Shown here: positions 63,549 to 64,000 of the stretch, piece by piece
Numbering within the stretch: the stretch's first letter is position 1
How the letters are laid out: each line of letters begins with the position of its first letter
NCBI GenBank assembly: GCA_963730555.1
Contig: CAVSSS010000010.1
Location: 1 to 64,000 of the forward strand
DNA length: 64,000 nucleotides
Source of the DNA: Roseiarcus sp963730555
GTDB taxonomy: Bacteria; Pseudomonadota; Alphaproteobacteria; Rhizobiales; Beijerinckiaceae
Direction: 5' to 3'
Notes under the pieces: model-generated
Databases searched by the model: none
What the model saw: only the letters and a program-made list of their open reading frames with translations
What the model was told of the DNA's origin: nothing
Made by a program: the position numbers and the translations under genes

Positions 63549-63559
63549 GATAGGACAGC
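63549..63559. repeat. right attachment core of the island
   Basis: GATAGGACAGC, identical to 45579-45589. It lies in the chaA N-terminal part at codons for Leu-Ser-Tyr, exactly where the C-terminal part at the left junction resumes. Confidence 0.8.
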
Positions 63560-64000
63560 GTCTTGGCAAGCAGCACGACTGCCGCAAGCGAAACCACCAG
63601 CAGGCCGAGGCTCAACAACGTGACGAGCATGCTCGGAGCGCTATGTAACGCGTCGTTGGAATCTTCGTCGCCCGGGGCGTCAAGGAAGTAAACGCGATGC
63701 TTGACGGTTTGCACGAAGACGAACACGCACCAGAGGACCAGCGACATAAGGCCGACGCCCTCGAGTTGCAGAATGGAATAGGAGGGGCCGGATGCAGCCT
63801 CGGCGAAATTGGGCAGGATGAGCGCCAGTGTGGCCAAAGTGCCGAGCACGGCGAGCGCGGAGACCGCGCCCTGAAGTTGGAAAGTCTGCTCGAAGTGTCG
63901 GCCCGCGCCAAGGACAACGCAGAGACCCACTACGCCATTGAGAACGATCATCACGGCCGCGAGAAGGATCGAGCCAAAAGGCTCGCCAAGCTTGAGCGCG
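63549..64000 (-). pseudogene. chaA: Ca2+/H+ antiporter ChaA, N-terminal part (split by the island; runs off the window)
   Basis: Reading leftward from the window edge: ALKLGEPFGSILLAAVMIVL, NGVVGLCVVLGAGRHFEQTF, then LPNFAEAASGPSYSILQLEG, SLVLWCVFVFVQTVKHRVYF and VVLLAKTLSY at the core. These are the GEPFG signature and membrane helices of ChaA. Beyond the core the frame runs a few residues into island DNA and stops at 63508. Joined to 45205-45589 the reading frame is restored without a change. Confidence 0.85.

Larger units (their letters stand above)
45590..63559 (+). mobile_element. integrative island inserted in chaA, about 18 kb
   Basis: Bounded by 11-bp direct repeats that split chaA in frame. 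Contents in order: small HTH-like protein, primase-helicase with iteron-like repeats, several small unknown proteins, a MarR-like HTH protein, a leftward block with a cytosine methyltransferase, Toprim protein and small genes, two ribbon-helix-helix-like paralogues, a metzincin-like protein, an IS30 copy and a tyrosine integrase. No capsid, tail, relaxase or type IV secretion genes are visible, so it resembles a phage satellite or mobilisable island. The target is a protein gene, not a tRNA. Confidence 0.85.

Overview
The window is GC-rich DNA of the kind seen in Alphaproteobacteria, most likely Hyphomicrobiales (inferred from composition, gene families and the mix of insertion sequences; no rRNA or tRNA gene was found to fix the taxon). 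It is strongly accessory in character: mobile-element debris, a catabolic cluster, a short stretch of ordinary chromosomal genes, and a complete-looking integrated island.

Region 1 (1-6700) is decayed mobile DNA. It holds a helix-turn-helix protein, a small OB-like/ssDNA-binding candidate, a primase-polymerase gene cut off by a frameshifted IS3-family element (2398-3636), an IS1182-type transposase fragment joined to an unknown gene fragment, a GYD-domain protein, two small proteins and an AT-richer non-coding stretch.

Region 2 (6840-29531) is a catabolic cluster. A leftward operon encodes a 2-oxo-acid dehydrogenase E1 alpha, E1 beta and E2, an unusual M24-family protein lacking one metal ligand, a CobW-type GTPase (frameshifted) and an internally deleted E3 (lpd) remnant. 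Rightward genes encode two zinc-type alcohol dehydrogenases, a PRISE-like reductase, a cytoplasmic HTH/solute-binding-domain fusion regulator, an alpha/beta hydrolase, a Gfo/Idh/MocA oxidoreductase, a ribose-type ABC transporter (binding protein, an ATPase-permease fusion and a frameshifted second permease), a ketopantoate-reductase-like enzyme and a VOC protein. A leftward FAD oxidase and an SDR close the cluster. A perfect 9-bp inverted repeat at 18501-18523, partly repeated in the divergent gap at 13026-13037, is a candidate operator. The substrate is unknown; a butanediol/acetoin-like chemistry is only one possibility.

Region 3 (29590-45200) has IS630 and resolvase remnants, a collagen-like lipoprotein, a zinc-ribbon protein, a group II intron (about 34232-36223) sitting two bases after the stop of a very large, four-times frameshifted hybrid histidine kinase, then intact oligopeptidase B, a HAD phosphatase, a small membrane protein and a ketopantoate reductase.

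Region 4 (45590-63559) is an approximately 18-kb island inserted inside chaA. The C-terminal part of the Ca2+/H+ antiporter gene lies at 45205-45589 and the N-terminal part at 63549-64000; both ends share the core GATAGGACAGC, and removing the island would restore the reading frame. The island has a primase-helicase with iteron-like repeats, small DNA-binding proteins, a cytosine methyltransferase, a Toprim-type protein, two paralogous ribbon-helix-helix-like proteins, an unrecognised metzincin-like metalloprotease of distinct composition, an IS30 copy and a tyrosine integrase. The integrase N-terminus lies on the opposite strand next to the right junction, as if an inversion split it. No capsid or conjugation genes are visible, so it looks like a satellite-type integrative element.

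Frameshifts are unusually common (IS3, lpd, cobW, ADH, permease, kinase, methyltransferase, integrase, DUF5677). They may reflect decay or indel errors in the assembly.
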